NCBI RefSeq assembly: GCF_040372805.1 | Contig: NZ_BAABWJ010000003.1 | Location: 1 to 64,000 of the forward strand | Origin: Pseudoteredinibacter isoporae_A | GTDB lineage: Bacteria; Pseudomonadota; Gammaproteobacteria; Pseudomonadales; Cellvibrionaceae | DNA: 64,000 bases | Direction of reading: 5' to 3' | Shown here: positions 41,892 to 52,120 of the stretch, piece by piece | How the letters are laid out: the number at the start of each line of letters is the position of its first letter | How positions within the stretch are numbered: the first letter of the stretch is position 1 | Program-made: the position numbers and the translations under genes | Notes under the pieces: generated by a model | Database searches by the model: none | The model's input: the letters and a program-made list of their open reading frames with translations, nothing else | Told to the model about the DNA's origin: nothing

Positions 41892-42821
41892 CTAACCATC
41901 AGCATTAATGCTGCTGATCAGCTCTTCCAGGACATCTTCCGCCTTATCGTTTTCAATTTGACAAGTCCCCGCAGCCAAATGGCCGCCACCACCATACTTC
42001 AACATCAATTCACCGACATTGGTTTTGGAACTGCGGTCCAGAATTGATTTACCCACCGCAAACACGGTGTTCTGTTTTTTCAGGCCCCACATGCGGTGAA
42101 TGGAAATATTGATGTCGGGATACAAGGCGTAAATCATAAAGCGATTGCCCGCCCAGATCGGGTCTTGCTCTTGCAAATCCAAGACCACCAGATTGCCATG
42201 CACCGTACTGTTTTGTTTGATCTGATCCATAAACAGAAGATGATGCTCGCGATACATTTCCACCCGTTCTTTCACATCAGGCAGTTCCAGTATTTCGTCA
42301 ATATTGTGATTCGCGCAGTAATCAATCAGCTGCATCATCAGTTCATAATTGGAAATTCTGAATTCCCGAAAGCGTCCCAAACCGGTGCGCGCATCCATAA
42401 TGAAATTCAACAGTTCCCAGTTTTGAGGATTCACAATATCTTCACGCGCATACTGCGCGGAGTCCGCCTTGTCGACGGCGTCCATCATTTCTTCCCAATC
42501 AGTGGGAAATACCTCAAAGCCACCATAATGATCAAACACCACCCTGGCCGCCGAAGGCGCTTCTGGATCAATAATATAGTTGGGAGCCGTATCATTGCGT
42601 ACAGCCTCAGAATGATGGTGATCGAAGGCCAGGTAGACACCAGGCACATAGGGAAGATTGGTGGTGATATCGTTGTCGTCAATATCAACTTTGCCATCCT
42701 GCATATCTTTAGGGTGGACAAACTTGATGTCCGACACAATGCCCAGATGCTTTAACAGAACCGCACAGACCAAACCATCAAAATCACTGCGGGTCACTAA
42801 TCGATATTGCTTTGTTGTCAT
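41892..42821 (-). CDS. DHH-family phosphoesterase
   Basis: A 309-residue protein. SDFDGLVCAVLL and AFDHHHSEAV are the DHH motifs binding divalent metal, and the C-terminal DHHA1 domain ends in KYGGGGHLAAGTCQ. It belongs with NrnA/exopolyphosphatase-like enzymes acting on short oligonucleotides or small phosphodiesters; which is not readable. The ATG at 42819-42821 has AGGTGAGAG directly upstream; a longer frame is less likely. Confidence 0.85.
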   Translation of the reverse strand: MTTKQYRLVTRSDFDGLVCAVLLKHLGIVSDIKFVHPKDMQDGKVDIDDNDITTNLPYVPGVYLAFDHHHSEAVRNDTAPNYIIDPEAPSAARVVFDHYGGFEVFPTDWEEMMDAVDKADSAQYAREDIVNPQNWELLNFIMDARTGLGRFREFRISNYELMMQLIDYCANHNIDEILELPDVKERVEMYREHHLLFMDQIKQNSTVHGNLVVLDLQEQDPIWAGNRFMIYALYPDINISIHRMWGLKKQNTVFAVGKSILDRSSKTNVGELMLKYGGGGHLAAGTCQIENDKAEDVLEELISSINADG

Positions 42822-43012
42822 TCTCTCACCTTTTAGCAAACAACCGAACAAGGCTCAATTGGGGGCCTTTTCTTAACCATAGTCCAAGCTATAGCGGCCT
42901 GCTGTGGATTTGCTGAAGTGAGAAGAGAAAATCAGTGGATTAGGCGACCAATGGCCGCTAATCCCTTGATACTGATAGGAAATCTGTACAAAGCAGAGCT
43001 CAGGTGCCGAGC

Positions 43013-44311
43013 TTAGGTCCCCGCCTCTTCATAGGCCTTGCGTACCTCCTCGGCAATGATCTCGATCCCCCGAGCAACGACTTCGGGGCTTTGGCTGTAG
43101 GTGACCCGCAGACACTCATCTTTATGGTCCCAATCCTCATCGAGCCCGACGAAGAAATGATGGCCAGCCACCACCAATACGCCGCGCTGTTTCAGACGTT
43201 GATAGAGCTGCTCACTGCTGATGGGTAGGCCTTTGAACCAGAGCCAGAAAAACATCGCGCCTTCCGGCTTGTGCAGACGATAAGGCAAATCACCAAACGC
43301 CTGTTTCACCGATTCCCGTGCGGCCTCAGCTGCCCGCTGATAGTAAGGACGAATAATGTCGTTACTGATCCGTAAAATGCTGCCGTCGGAAAACAGCTGC
43401 TTACCAATGCTGGGGCCGAGCGTTCCAGACGCCAGGCTGACGATGGTATTGGTATTGGTAAACGCCTGAATGATTTCTTCGCTGGCCACCACAATACCGG
43501 TGCGCGCGCCCGGCAATCCCAGTTTGGAAAAACTGAAAACGACGATGGTATTGTCATTCCAATGGGGTTTCGCCTCACTGAAAATCATATTTGGAAACGG
43601 AATGCCATAGGCACCATCGATGATCAGAGGAATGCCCTTGTTGCGGGCCAACTGGTCCAGCTTGGCAATTTCACCATCGGTCAGAACATTACCGGTTGGA
43701 TTAGTGGGACGGGATACACAAATCGCACCGATATCCTCTCCGAGGTTCAGCTCTTCAAAATCCACTCGATACTTGAACAGATTATCGTCCAATTCCTCGA
43801 TTCTGGGTTTGGCGGCGACAAACAAATCGTCTTCGACACCCACATCGGCATAACCCAAATATTCGGGCGCCAGGGGCAACTGAATTTTCTTATAGCTGCC
43901 ATCGCTCTGACGACCGGCAAACATATTGAACAGATTGAAAAACGCCGACTGGGAACCGTTACTGACGGCAATATTTTTAGCCGTCACCGGCCAAGCTAAC
44001 TCGTCATTAAGCAACTTGGCGACCGCCTCCAGGAATTCCCACTCGCCCTGAGGCGATTGGTAAATACCAAACAACTTGTGACGCTCGCGCTCATCCGCCA
44101 GCACGGCTTGCAGTTTTTCTGCGAAAATATCTTCCAGTTCCGTTATTCGACTTGGATTGCCACCCCCCATAAAAATCATATCGGGTCGACGCGCCAGGGC
44201 TTCGCCCAGATCGTCCATCAGATTAACAATACCCGAATCACCTGCCATTTTTTGCCCGAGCCTGGACAGCCCATTACCGGTTTTTGGCGGCATGTTTGCA
44301 TCCTTATCCAT
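43013..44311 (-). CDS. avtA: Valine-pyruvate aminotransferase
   Basis: A 432-residue fold-type I PLP enzyme of AvtA type, exchanging amino groups between valine or alanine and the matching 2-oxo acids. Landmarks are FMGGGNPSRI, YQSPQGEWEFLEAVA, VSRPTNPTGNVLTD, DGAYGIPFPN and the PLP lysine in FSFSKLGLPGARTG. I start at the ATG 44309-44311 after a GTG. It is divergent from the metalloprotease gene. Confidence 0.9.
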   Translation of the reverse strand: MDKDANMPPKTGNGLSRLGQKMAGDSGIVNLMDDLGEALARRPDMIFMGGGNPSRITELEDIFAEKLQAVLADERERHKLFGIYQSPQGEWEFLEAVAKLLNDELAWPVTAKNIAVSNGSQSAFFNLFNMFAGRQSDGSYKKIQLPLAPEYLGYADVGVEDDLFVAAKPRIEELDDNLFKYRVDFEELNLGEDIGAICVSRPTNPTGNVLTDGEIAKLDQLARNKGIPLIIDGAYGIPFPNMIFSEAKPHWNDNTIVVFSFSKLGLPGARTGIVVASEEIIQAFTNTNTIVSLASGTLGPSIGKQLFSDGSILRISNDIIRPYYQRAAEAARESVKQAFGDLPYRLHKPEGAMFFWLWFKGLPISSEQLYQRLKQRGVLVVAGHHFFVGLDEDWDHKDECLRVTYSQSPEVVARGIEIIAEEVRKAYEEAGT

Positions 44312-44543
44312 CACTTCACACCATCACAATCAACAGCCGACAGTTCGCCGGCCCAATACGGCCAGCCTACCCTGTTTATCGATCAAAATCGACCGCCACC
44401 AGAACCTCTGCCAGAGACAGATTCGGTATGCGTGCCCTGTCGATTTATTCGTCTTGTTATTGGAGCTGACAAGGTTTCGTCTGCAGACGATAATGCTGAG
44501 CTTGATCAGACAGCCCTATCATTCACCAATCAGGATAATAAAC

Positions 44544-47015
44544 ATGTTTCCCATGCTGCAATTATGGGCCCGACGCCCTATCCAACTGTTGCTGAGCTTT
44601 TGCATTTTATGGCTGGGGGCCAACAGCAGTCTGGCGGCATTCCCCTCCATCGCCAGTAAAACCAAAGGCATGCAAGCCATGCCGGGTTTTGTAGACCTCT
44701 ACTGGGACGAGGAAAAAGGCGATCTGTATATGGCCATCGCCGAGCTGGATAAAGAATTCATCTATCAAGTTTCCCTCGCATCCGGGCTGGGCAGTAATCC
44801 GGTGGGTCTGGATCGCGGACAGCTTGGGCATACTTTTGTTCTGGAAGCTCGTAAAGTGGGCCCCAAGATTTATTTTTGGGAAAAGAACTATCGATTTCGT
44901 GCTGACAGCGACAATCCAGCTGAGCGTAAAGCCGTACAGGAAGCCTTTGCTCAATCTGTACAATGGGCCTTCCCCATTGTTGCTCGCAGCGGCGACAAAT
45001 ATTTGCTGAAAGCCAATGATTATTTTCTGCGGGACACGCATCAAGTCATCTCCCGACTGAAAAGGGCCAAGCAAGGTAAGTTCACACTGGACAAAAAACG
45101 CAGCAGCTTTCACCTGGAACGCACCAAGGCCTTCCCCAATAACACTGAAGTGGAAGTGAATCTGACTTACGCCAGCGAAAAGCCCGGCAAGTTGGTTCGT
45201 CATGTTGCCGCCAATGCCAGTTCCGTGAGCCTGCGTCAACACCATACATTTATTGCCGCACCTGAAGGCTATACTCCACGTTACGCCGACCCACGCATCG
45301 GCAGCCTGGGTCTGACCTACCAGGATTATGGCAGTGCAATTGAACAGGATTTGTTTGTCCGTCTTGCCGGGCGTCATCGCCTGGAGAAGAAATTCCCGGA
45401 ACAAGCGCGTTCAGAGGTGAAAGAACCCATTGTGTATTACGTCGATGGTGGTACACCTGAGCCTATTCGCAGCGCATTGATCGAAGGGGCACTGTGGTGG
45501 AACGATGCATTTGAAGCCGCTGGGTTTATGAACGCCTTCCAGGTGAAAGTCCTACCTGAAAACGCCGATCCTCAAGATTCTCGTTATAACATGATCCACT
45601 GGACGCACCGCCGCACTCGCGGATATTCCTATGGCAGTTTTATTATGGACCCGCGCACCGGTGAGATTATCAAGGGCAATGTAAACTTGGGCAGTTTGCG
45701 CCTGCGTCAGGATTATCTGCACGCACGCAAAGCCCTTGAAGGATACCCAATGGATCAACACAGCATGTGTCAATTGGCGGATTCTCCCAGCTTTGACTAT
45801 CTGGCCAAAGTGGCCAATGGCAGCGACAAAGCGGCGGTTGAGATGGCCCTGGCCCGTGTTCGCCAGCTCTCCGCTCACGAAGTGGGCCACACCATTGGCC
45901 TGCCTCATAATTTTATGGCGTCCAGCTATGGCCGTGAAAGCGTGATGGATTACCCGGCACCGATGATCGACATCAAAGACGGTAAGCTCGACGTCAGCAA
46001 TGCTTATCTGCAACGCATCGGTGAGTACGATAAATTAAGTGTTCGCTGGTTGTACGGCGAGTTTGATCAGGACAAAGAGCAAACCGAACTGGCAGCCATA
46101 ATTAAAGAAAGCATTGATCGTGGTCTGATTTACATTAACCACATCAACAATAAATTCACCCGTGCAGCGCATCCTAAAACCTCGGTGTGGGACAATGGCA
46201 GCAACCTGGTTGATCAACTTGAGCATGAATACAAGGTTCGCCGCATTGCTCTGGATAACTTCGGTGAGCACTTGCTGCGCCCCGATGAGCCCTACAGCAA
46301 TCTGCGTTACATTCTGTTGCCGAGCTATATGCACCATCGCTTTCAGTTAAACGCTGCCGCACAGACACTCGGTGGTGCGGACTATCGTTACGCCAGCCGT
46401 GGTGACGGTCAGCAAACCATCAATATCGTTCCGGCCGAAGAGCAACTGCGCGCACTCGACCTCATACTGCACAGCCTGAGCCCTGAATTTTTGCGCTTAC
46501 CAGCCGCTGCACTGGAATTGATCACTCCAGCAGAAGGTCGTTTCAATCAGGGTGAAACTCTGGCCGGTCGTGCCAACCTGATCTTCGATACCGACGCCGC
46601 TATTGAAGCTTCTGCCGCACTGAGTATTGAACAGATTCTGCGCCCGGAACGTTTGCAACGCCTGGAAAACTTCTCTGTACGCGGTGATTATCCAAGCGTC
46701 GAACAAGTGCTTGACCGTCTGCTCAAGGCAACCTGGGATGTCGCACCGGCCAAAGACCCACAGGATCGCCAGATTCAAAAAGTGGTTCAACAGGTACTTG
46801 CTCAGAAAATGGCAGACACCGCCGCCCACAAAAATACCAGCCACAGTGTTCGCGCCGAGTTAAATCACAAACTCAGCAGTCTGGCCAAACGATTGAAGAG
46901 CAAACGCAAGGCAAGTGCTCATGAATTGCAGGTCGCCAGGAATATCGACCACTGGCTGAAAAAGCAGGAAAGCCAACTCAAGAGCATTGACTTGCCGGCA
47001 GGTGATCCGATCTAA
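44544..47015 (+). CDS. Secreted zinc metalloprotease, DUF5117/DUF4953 type
   Basis: An 823-residue exported protein with a signal peptide ending in SSLAA. The catalytic motif is SAHEVGHTIGLPHNF (HExxH at about 445-449, third His nearby), followed by a Met-turn-like VMDYPAP. The front part resembles DUF5118/DUF5117 and the C-terminal region DUF4953. AGGA eight bases before the ATG at 44544 fixes the start; a reading 129 codons longer runs back across the avtA start. Such proteases are common in marine bacteria with exported-protein degradation. Confidence 0.88.
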   Translation: MFPMLQLWARRPIQLLLSFCILWLGANSSLAAFPSIASKTKGMQAMPGFVDLYWDEEKGDLYMAIAELDKEFIYQVSLASGLGSNPVGLDRGQLGHTFVLEARKVGPKIYFWEKNYRFRADSDNPAERKAVQEAFAQSVQWAFPIVARSGDKYLLKANDYFLRDTHQVISRLKRAKQGKFTLDKKRSSFHLERTKAFPNNTEVEVNLTYASEKPGKLVRHVAANASSVSLRQHHTFIAAPEGYTPRYADPRIGSLGLTYQDYGSAIEQDLFVRLAGRHRLEKKFPEQARSEVKEPIVYYVDGGTPEPIRSALIEGALWWNDAFEAAGFMNAFQVKVLPENADPQDSRYNMIHWTHRRTRGYSYGSFIMDPRTGEIIKGNVNLGSLRLRQDYLHARKALEGYPMDQHSMCQLADSPSFDYLAKVANGSDKAAVEMALARVRQLSAHEVGHTIGLPHNFMASSYGRESVMDYPAPMIDIKDGKLDVSNAYLQRIGEYDKLSVRWLYGEFDQDKEQTELAAIIKESIDRGLIYINHINNKFTRAAHPKTSVWDNGSNLVDQLEHEYKVRRIALDNFGEHLLRPDEPYSNLRYILLPSYMHHRFQLNAAAQTLGGADYRYASRGDGQQTINIVPAEEQLRALDLILHSLSPEFLRLPAAALELITPAEGRFNQGETLAGRANLIFDTDAAIEASAALSIEQILRPERLQRLENFSVRGDYPSVEQVLDRLLKATWDVAPAKDPQDRQIQKVVQQVLAQKMADTAAHKNTSHSVRAELNHKLSSLAKRLKSKRKASAHELQVARNIDHWLKKQESQLKSIDLPAGDPI

Positions 47016-47042
47016 ACAAACCGGCAGGTGCCCGATCTAAAC

Positions 47043-47071
47043 AAAAAAGCAGCGTTTAACGCTGCTTTTTT
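47043..47071. terminator. Strong bidirectional intrinsic terminator
   Basis: AGCAGCG and CGCTGCT pair over a 5-base loop, with AAAAAA before and TTTTTT after. It sits between the convergent metalloprotease and response-regulator genes. Confidence 0.88.
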
Positions 47072-47089
47072 GGGCTTGGCCTTTAATGT

Positions 47090-47770
47090 TTACTGTTCAA
47101 ATCGATAACCGACACCGTAGACCGAGTGAATTAACTCCTGCTCCGTAACCGCCGACAGTTTCCGGCGCAGGTTTTTGATATGACTGTCCACGGTTCTGTC
47201 GGTCACTACCCGACCATCGTTATACAACTTATCCATCAATTGATCACGGGAAAAAACTTGTCCCGCATGACGGTACAGATAATGAAACAATCGGAATTCG
47301 ACCGGTGTCAGCTCCAACGTCTTACCCAACACCGATACCTGATAACTGCTGTCATCAATCAGAATATCACTGTCAATCGGTGCGTCCTCAGGTGAGGATT
47401 TGTAACGACGCATTACTGCTTTAACCCTCGCCACCACCTCTCTCGGGCTGTAGGGTTTGCAGATATAGTCATCCGCGCCAAGCTCGAGCCCCAACAATCG
47501 ATCAATCTCTTCTACCTTGGCGGTGGTCATAATAATCGGCAGGCTGGAAAACTGACGCACTTCACGGCATATGCTCATGCCATCTTTTCCTGGCAACATT
47601 AAATCGAGCAACATCATGTTAGGCTGCTCAGCCTTGACCCAATCCACGACCTCAAGACCATTCGCCAAGGTATGACATTCATAGAGTTCTTGCTCCAGAT
47701 AGTCATTTAATAATTGAGCCAGTTTAGGCTCGTCCTCAACAATAAGTATTTTTTCTTTCATCATGTCCAT
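47090..47770 (-). CDS. OmpR-family response regulator (BaeR-like)
   Basis: A 226-residue regulator. The receiver domain has ILIVEDEPKL, phospho-acceptor Asp56 in LLDLMLPG and Lys in YICKPYSP. The C-terminal winged helix reads LELTPVEFRLFHYLYRHAGQVFSRDQL and DRTVDSHIKNLRRKL. It follows the sensor kinase gene by 38 bases on the same strand, so the two form a pair. It looks most like BaeR-type envelope-stress regulators. Confidence 0.92.
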   Translation of the reverse strand: MDMMKEKILIVEDEPKLAQLLNDYLEQELYECHTLANGLEVVDWVKAEQPNMMLLDLMLPGKDGMSICREVRQFSSLPIIMTTAKVEEIDRLLGLELGADDYICKPYSPREVVARVKAVMRRYKSSPEDAPIDSDILIDDSSYQVSVLGKTLELTPVEFRLFHYLYRHAGQVFSRDQLMDKLYNDGRVVTDRTVDSHIKNLRRKLSAVTEQELIHSVYGVGYRFEQ

Positions 47771-47808
47771 CTCAGCAATGTTTTGCTATGCCCTGGAGAG
47801 AAGTTCGA

Positions 47809-49272
47809 TCAATGTTCATATACCGGTAAATATAGAGTAATTTGTAAGCCGCCCAATGCCGATGACGAGGCCTCTATTCGGCCACCATGGGCCTCGACAA
47901 TGTTCTGGCACAAGGACAAGCCCAAACCTGATCCACCGTGTTCTCGGCTCCGGGATTGATCAACACGATACAGACGTTCAAAAATTTTCGGCATATCCTC
48001 TGGTGAAACTGAGGGTGAAGAATCCTGTAGAGTCACCCTCAATTCTTTCTCAAGGACTTCTGCACTCAAAAGCGCTTCACCTCCAGCATCGGTATAACGC
48101 AAACTGTTTTCCAGGAGATTGTGCATCAGCTGGGCGAAGCGCTTGCGATCGGCTCGAATATAGCTGTCCAGGCTGTCCAAACCATCAGCGCGCAAACGGA
48201 GTCCTGCTTTTTTAAAGCGCAGTTCAAAGGCGTCTGTAGACATCTCGAGTAACTCTCGGGCATTTTCCCGGGCAAATCGATAATCCAGAGCACCTGCATC
48301 AGACAACGCTAACTGGTACAGGTCGTCCACAAGGCGACTTAAGGCCAACACTTCGGCATGCAGGGATTGCACATTGTCGGCATTGAACTTTCGAACACCA
48401 TCCAACACCGCTTCGATCTCGCCTCGTAGAACCGCCAAGGGCGTGCGTAACTCATGGGAAATATCCGCGATCCACTGCTGACGGGATTGCTCATTTTTTT
48501 CCAAAGTGAGCGCCAACTGATTGAAGTCCCGGCTCAAACTCGCAAGCTCGTCATTACCACGAACGTCCACCCGTCGACTGTAATCCCCCTCCCCTAAGGC
48601 TTTTGAACCTTCAGCCAGGGCGCGAATCGGGGAGATAAGGTGTCGAGCCAACAGCCAGGCCAACAGGGCGGAAACCAACAGGGCGAATACCACGACCCCC
48701 CAAATTTTCTGAAGTTGTTTACGGCGAAATTCATAGTCCGGACGGTTTCTTTGAAGTTTGGCTTTTCGAATAGCAAAACTGCCAATGGTCTGGCCATCCA
48801 GTTTCAGAGGAACCCGAATTTCATCGTTCTTCGCCCCATCGGTGACAGGCCATTTGGAAGACGACATTAACAAGTCACCGCGCTCATCATAGATACGCAA
48901 AAAACGCGCCTCTCGAAAGTGTCGTTCGAATATTTTACGGCGATGCTTTTCCTGATTTTTGTTCAGGCGTTCGGCGTCAATCCGCCCGGCTTTTTCCTGA
49001 AAGTGCTTTTGACGTTCAAGACTGAGGGTTTGGAAAATAATTCGGCGCATCATACGCGGATTGTCTTTCAAATCCTGCCAACTGCCTTGCACGCGATAGT
49101 GTTCAACCAGGGCGTTGCGAATGGGTTCAGTTCGCTCAACCGCAGCATTGTTGAGGTATTCACGAAAGCCACGATCGAAATTCAAAAACGTAAACCAAGC
49201 CACAGCCAGAATGACACTGGCCGTAGCGAGGGCAAAGGCGAGAAACAGTTTGCCTTGCAGTCTAATGTTCAT
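47809..49272 (-). CDS. Sensor histidine kinase (BaeS-like)
   Basis: A 487-residue membrane kinase. There are two transmembrane spans (about residues 9-28 and 188-208) around a very Arg/Lys-rich periplasmic domain of about 160 residues. HAMP (LISPIRALAEGSKALGEGDY), HisKA phospho-acceptor in DISHELRTPL and HATPase_c with NLLENSLRYTD and GGSGLGLSLCQ follow. I use the ATG at 49270-49272 rather than a TTG four codons upstream. It is flanked by its regulator and an EF-hand protein, which hints at calcium or envelope-stress sensing. Confidence 0.9.
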   Translation of the reverse strand: MNIRLQGKLFLAFALATASVILAVAWFTFLNFDRGFREYLNNAAVERTEPIRNALVEHYRVQGSWQDLKDNPRMMRRIIFQTLSLERQKHFQEKAGRIDAERLNKNQEKHRRKIFERHFREARFLRIYDERGDLLMSSSKWPVTDGAKNDEIRVPLKLDGQTIGSFAIRKAKLQRNRPDYEFRRKQLQKIWGVVVFALLVSALLAWLLARHLISPIRALAEGSKALGEGDYSRRVDVRGNDELASLSRDFNQLALTLEKNEQSRQQWIADISHELRTPLAVLRGEIEAVLDGVRKFNADNVQSLHAEVLALSRLVDDLYQLALSDAGALDYRFARENARELLEMSTDAFELRFKKAGLRLRADGLDSLDSYIRADRKRFAQLMHNLLENSLRYTDAGGEALLSAEVLEKELRVTLQDSSPSVSPEDMPKIFERLYRVDQSRSREHGGSGLGLSLCQNIVEAHGGRIEASSSALGGLQITLYLPVYEH

Positions 49273-49319
49273 ACAACGTTTCAACTCAATAGGTTATCTC
49301 AGCCTTTGCCACTACACGC

Positions 49320-49850
49320 TTAGCGACTGAGCATTTTTCGCATTTTCTTTTTGGAGTGCTTGCGACTCTTAGAAAACTCTTCTTCGCTGATTTGACCATT
49401 CCCGTCCAGATCCATGCGCGCGAAACGCATACCGGCACGATCAGATCTGGCGTCCTGAAGTTCTTCCTGGGTCAACTGACCATCCTGATTAGCATCAGCC
49501 AGAGCAAAAATATTTTTGGCGATTTGCTCGCGTTCACTTGGACGACGATCAACAAATTCACTCAGACTGACAGTGCCGTTACCATCACCATCCAAGCGGG
49601 CAAACATTTTGGCCTGCATTTCGGCCTTCTTGGCTTCACCATAGGCGGTCAATTCAGCCTGACTCAACTGACCATTCTGATCGCTGTCCATATCCGCGAA
49701 ACGTGCAGATTTCGCCGCCTGAATTTCAGAGCGCGTAATGATACCATCGCCATCCAGGTCCAGCTTTTCCCGATGCCCTTCGCCACCTGGAAAGGCGTAT
49801 GCCTGGGAAGTTGCCGCCAAGGCGATCATCATCGTTACTATCTTCTTCAT
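49320..49850 (-). CDS. Exported EF-hand calcium-binding protein
   Basis: A 176-residue protein with a signal peptide ending in AYA and five EF-hand loops: DLDGDGIITRSE, DMDSDQNGQLSQAE, DGDGNGTVSLSE, DANQDGQLTQEE and DLDGNGQISEEE. The tail is very basic (KSRKHSKKKMRKML). GAGGAATTGGAT precedes the ATG at 49848-49850. It is 47 bases upstream of the kinase ATG on the same strand. A periplasmic Ca2+-binding accessory of the two-component pair is a sound inference, as in other EF-hand/TCS neighbours. Confidence 0.88.
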   Translation of the reverse strand: MKKIVTMMIALAATSQAYAFPGGEGHREKLDLDGDGIITRSEIQAAKSARFADMDSDQNGQLSQAELTAYGEAKKAEMQAKMFARLDGDGNGTVSLSEFVDRRPSEREQIAKNIFALADANQDGQLTQEELQDARSDRAGMRFARMDLDGNGQISEEEFSKSRKHSKKKMRKMLSR

Positions 49851-49967
49851 ATCCAATTCCTCGATTCTCTGTAATGGTTAAGGCCACATCGTTGTGACTT
49901 GTTGCCCATATTAGGCATCGAGAATGCAGCAAATATGGAGGAATTGTGGAATATTGCCCAGCTAAGG

Positions 49968-50570
49968 TTAAGCATCATCGGACATGAGATTGATTTTCTG
50001 AATCAGCTCCGCCAGGTTGCCGGCCTGCATTTTTTTCATTACGCGTGACCGGTGAATTTCAACGGTTTTCACACTGATACCAAGAGTTTCCGCCAGGCCT
50101 TTATTACTGGCACCCCCAGCCACGAGATGCGCTACTTCCTGCTCCCGGCGACTGAGCGCCTGCCAGTGACGATTGGCTTCAAGCAAATCAGATTGTCGCT
50201 CAAAGCGACGGGGAATCTCTTCAACGGCCTTAGCGATGATCGCCAACAGACTTTCATCATCAAATGGCTTGCTGATGAAGTCGAAGGCCTGGTTTTTCAT
50301 CGCGGCTACCGCCATTGGCACATCACCATGACCGGTAATCAAGATGACTGGGATTTGGTAGGCCTTGGCAATAAGTTGTCGTTGCAGTTCGAGCCCGCTC
50401 ATGCCTGTCATGCGCACATCCAAGAGTAAGCACGCGGGTTCGCCCTGATAGGCGTTGAGGAACGCTTCAGCACTGTCATAGCCTCGACTGTCGTAGCCCG
50501 CGCTTTCCAGCAACCAGGACAGGGATTCTCGAAAATCAGCATCGTCATCAACGATCAGTATTGGATTCAT
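49968..50570 (-). CDS. FixJ/LuxR-type response regulator
   Basis: A 200-residue regulator. The receiver has phospho-acceptor Asp51 in LLLDVRMTGMSG and FISKPFDDESLL. The LuxR helix-turn-helix reads LSRREQEVAHLVAGGASNKGLAETLGISVKTVEIHRSRV. It pairs with the PAS kinase gene 5 bases upstream. Such FixJ-like pairs often control a neighbouring catabolic operon; the divergent beta-oxidation cluster is a plausible target. Confidence 0.9.
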   Translation of the reverse strand: MNPILIVDDDADFRESLSWLLESAGYDSRGYDSAEAFLNAYQGEPACLLLDVRMTGMSGLELQRQLIAKAYQIPVILITGHGDVPMAVAAMKNQAFDFISKPFDDESLLAIIAKAVEEIPRRFERQSDLLEANRHWQALSRREQEVAHLVAGGASNKGLAETLGISVKTVEIHRSRVMKKMQAGNLAELIQKINLMSDDA

Positions 50571-50575
50571 TGTGC

Positions 50576-52120
50576 TTACCTACTCGCCGCCAAGCGGATT
50601 CTAAAACAACTGTAACTCTGACCATCGCTGTCGACATCTATGCCGCCGCCCAGACTTTCAACAATAGAGCGGGAAATCGACAGGCCCAAGCCCATACCAG
50701 AGGATTTGGAACTGTAATACGGTTCGAAAATATGCGTCATTTCTTCAGCGGAAATACCACCCCCCTGATCCACAATATCAACTTGCCAATCCTGGCTGTG
50801 GGTTTCGGCTTTGTTCAGCGCCTGAATCGAAATATTGATTTCTCGTTGAGCGTTGTTGTTTCCACTGCGATCGCCAGACTGAGCCATCGCTTCCAGAGCA
50901 TTAATCAGCAGATTCACCCAAACCTGCTGCAATTGAACCTTGTCGGCCATCACCTGTGCTTTACCTTGGGGCTTGTCCCAACGAATGTTCACCGATTGTT
51001 GTTCGAGTTCCTGTTCAACAAAATTCACCGCTTCTCGAAGAGACTGCTCCAGATCGATTAACTCAGGACGGAGTGGGGTTTTCTTCACCATTGAGCGCAA
51101 TTGCCGCACTATGGCTGCTGCACGCTCGGCCTGCTTTTCCATTGCGGATAATAACTGCGTGAGTTTGTCTGGGCTGATGGTTTCTGCCTGCTTCAGTTTC
51201 CGCAAACCGCCACGGGCGTAATTCAATAAGCTCGCCAAAGGTTGATTGATCTCATGGGCCAGGCCACTGGCCATTTCCCCCAAACTCATTAAGCGTTCGC
51301 TGTGCGCCAGCTGCTGTTGTTTATCTTGCAATGCCTGTTGAACCGCCTGCTCTTCTGTTCGATCGCGGATAATCAGAGAATAAAGCCCATAAACCGGTTC
51401 CGTATGCGTCGAGATCAACTGCTCAAGTTGCCAAAAGCCTTCTTTCCTGCCAGGAAAATCCAAGCGAATGGCGCCCTTCCAGCGCCCTTTCTGTCGGGCC
51501 ACCTGCAACGCGATCGTACGAATCTTCTGAACACTTTCCGTCGACAAATAATCACGCAGTGAGAAACGTTCCTGTGGCTCGGCACCGCTTTCAGAACGCC
51601 CGAGCGCCTGACGCGCCGCACGATTTAAATCCAGCACTTGCAATTGTTCATCGCACAACAGCACCAGATCTGCACTGGCCTCCACAACCGCCGCCAACCT
51701 TTGCAGAGCCTGTTCAGCTTCAACTTCCTGTTGCACTTCACGGGTAACGGCAATGATTTCTTTAAGCTCCCCGCTCTGCTCATCCCGTATGGAACGATGA
51801 GTACTTTCCACCCAGCGGTATTCACCCTGGCGATTTCGGGAACGATAGCGAAAGGTTCGGGTTCCATGTTTTTTGATGGCGGGAATCAACTTGTGCTGCA
51901 TCGCCCAAGCATCTTCAGGGTGGAATAACTCGTAAGCGGGTAGCCCCAACAGCTCATCAGCACGGTACCCCGTGAGCTGCTCTACCGCCGGATTCACGGC
52001 GCTGTAGGCCCAATCACCAGGACGGTGTAGGGTAATCATCACTCCAGACTGCTCGGCTAGAATTCGATAGCGTGCTTCATTGTATTCGAGCAGATTGGAT
52101 GCCGGCTCCAGGCTATCCAT
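50576..52120 (-). CDS. PAS-domain sensor histidine kinase
   Basis: A 514-residue soluble kinase without transmembrane spans. A first PAS/PAC (about 10-130; YRSRNRQGEYRWVESTHRSI) and a second PAS-like block (about 138-260) precede HisKA, with the phospho-acceptor in GLAHEINQPLASLLNY. The HATPase_c motifs are NLLINALEAM, DQGGGIS and GMGLGLSISRSI. FixL-like. It senses a cytosolic signal that cannot be named. The gene is 194 bases from the divergent acyl-CoA cluster. Confidence 0.9.
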   Translation of the reverse strand: MDSLEPASNLLEYNEARYRILAEQSGVMITLHRPGDWAYSAVNPAVEQLTGYRADELLGLPAYELFHPEDAWAMQHKLIPAIKKHGTRTFRYRSRNRQGEYRWVESTHRSIRDEQSGELKEIIAVTREVQQEVEAEQALQRLAAVVEASADLVLLCDEQLQVLDLNRAARQALGRSESGAEPQERFSLRDYLSTESVQKIRTIALQVARQKGRWKGAIRLDFPGRKEGFWQLEQLISTHTEPVYGLYSLIIRDRTEEQAVQQALQDKQQQLAHSERLMSLGEMASGLAHEINQPLASLLNYARGGLRKLKQAETISPDKLTQLLSAMEKQAERAAAIVRQLRSMVKKTPLRPELIDLEQSLREAVNFVEQELEQQSVNIRWDKPQGKAQVMADKVQLQQVWVNLLINALEAMAQSGDRSGNNNAQREINISIQALNKAETHSQDWQVDIVDQGGGISAEEMTHIFEPYYSSKSSGMGLGLSISRSIVESLGGGIDVDSDGQSYSCFRIRLAASR

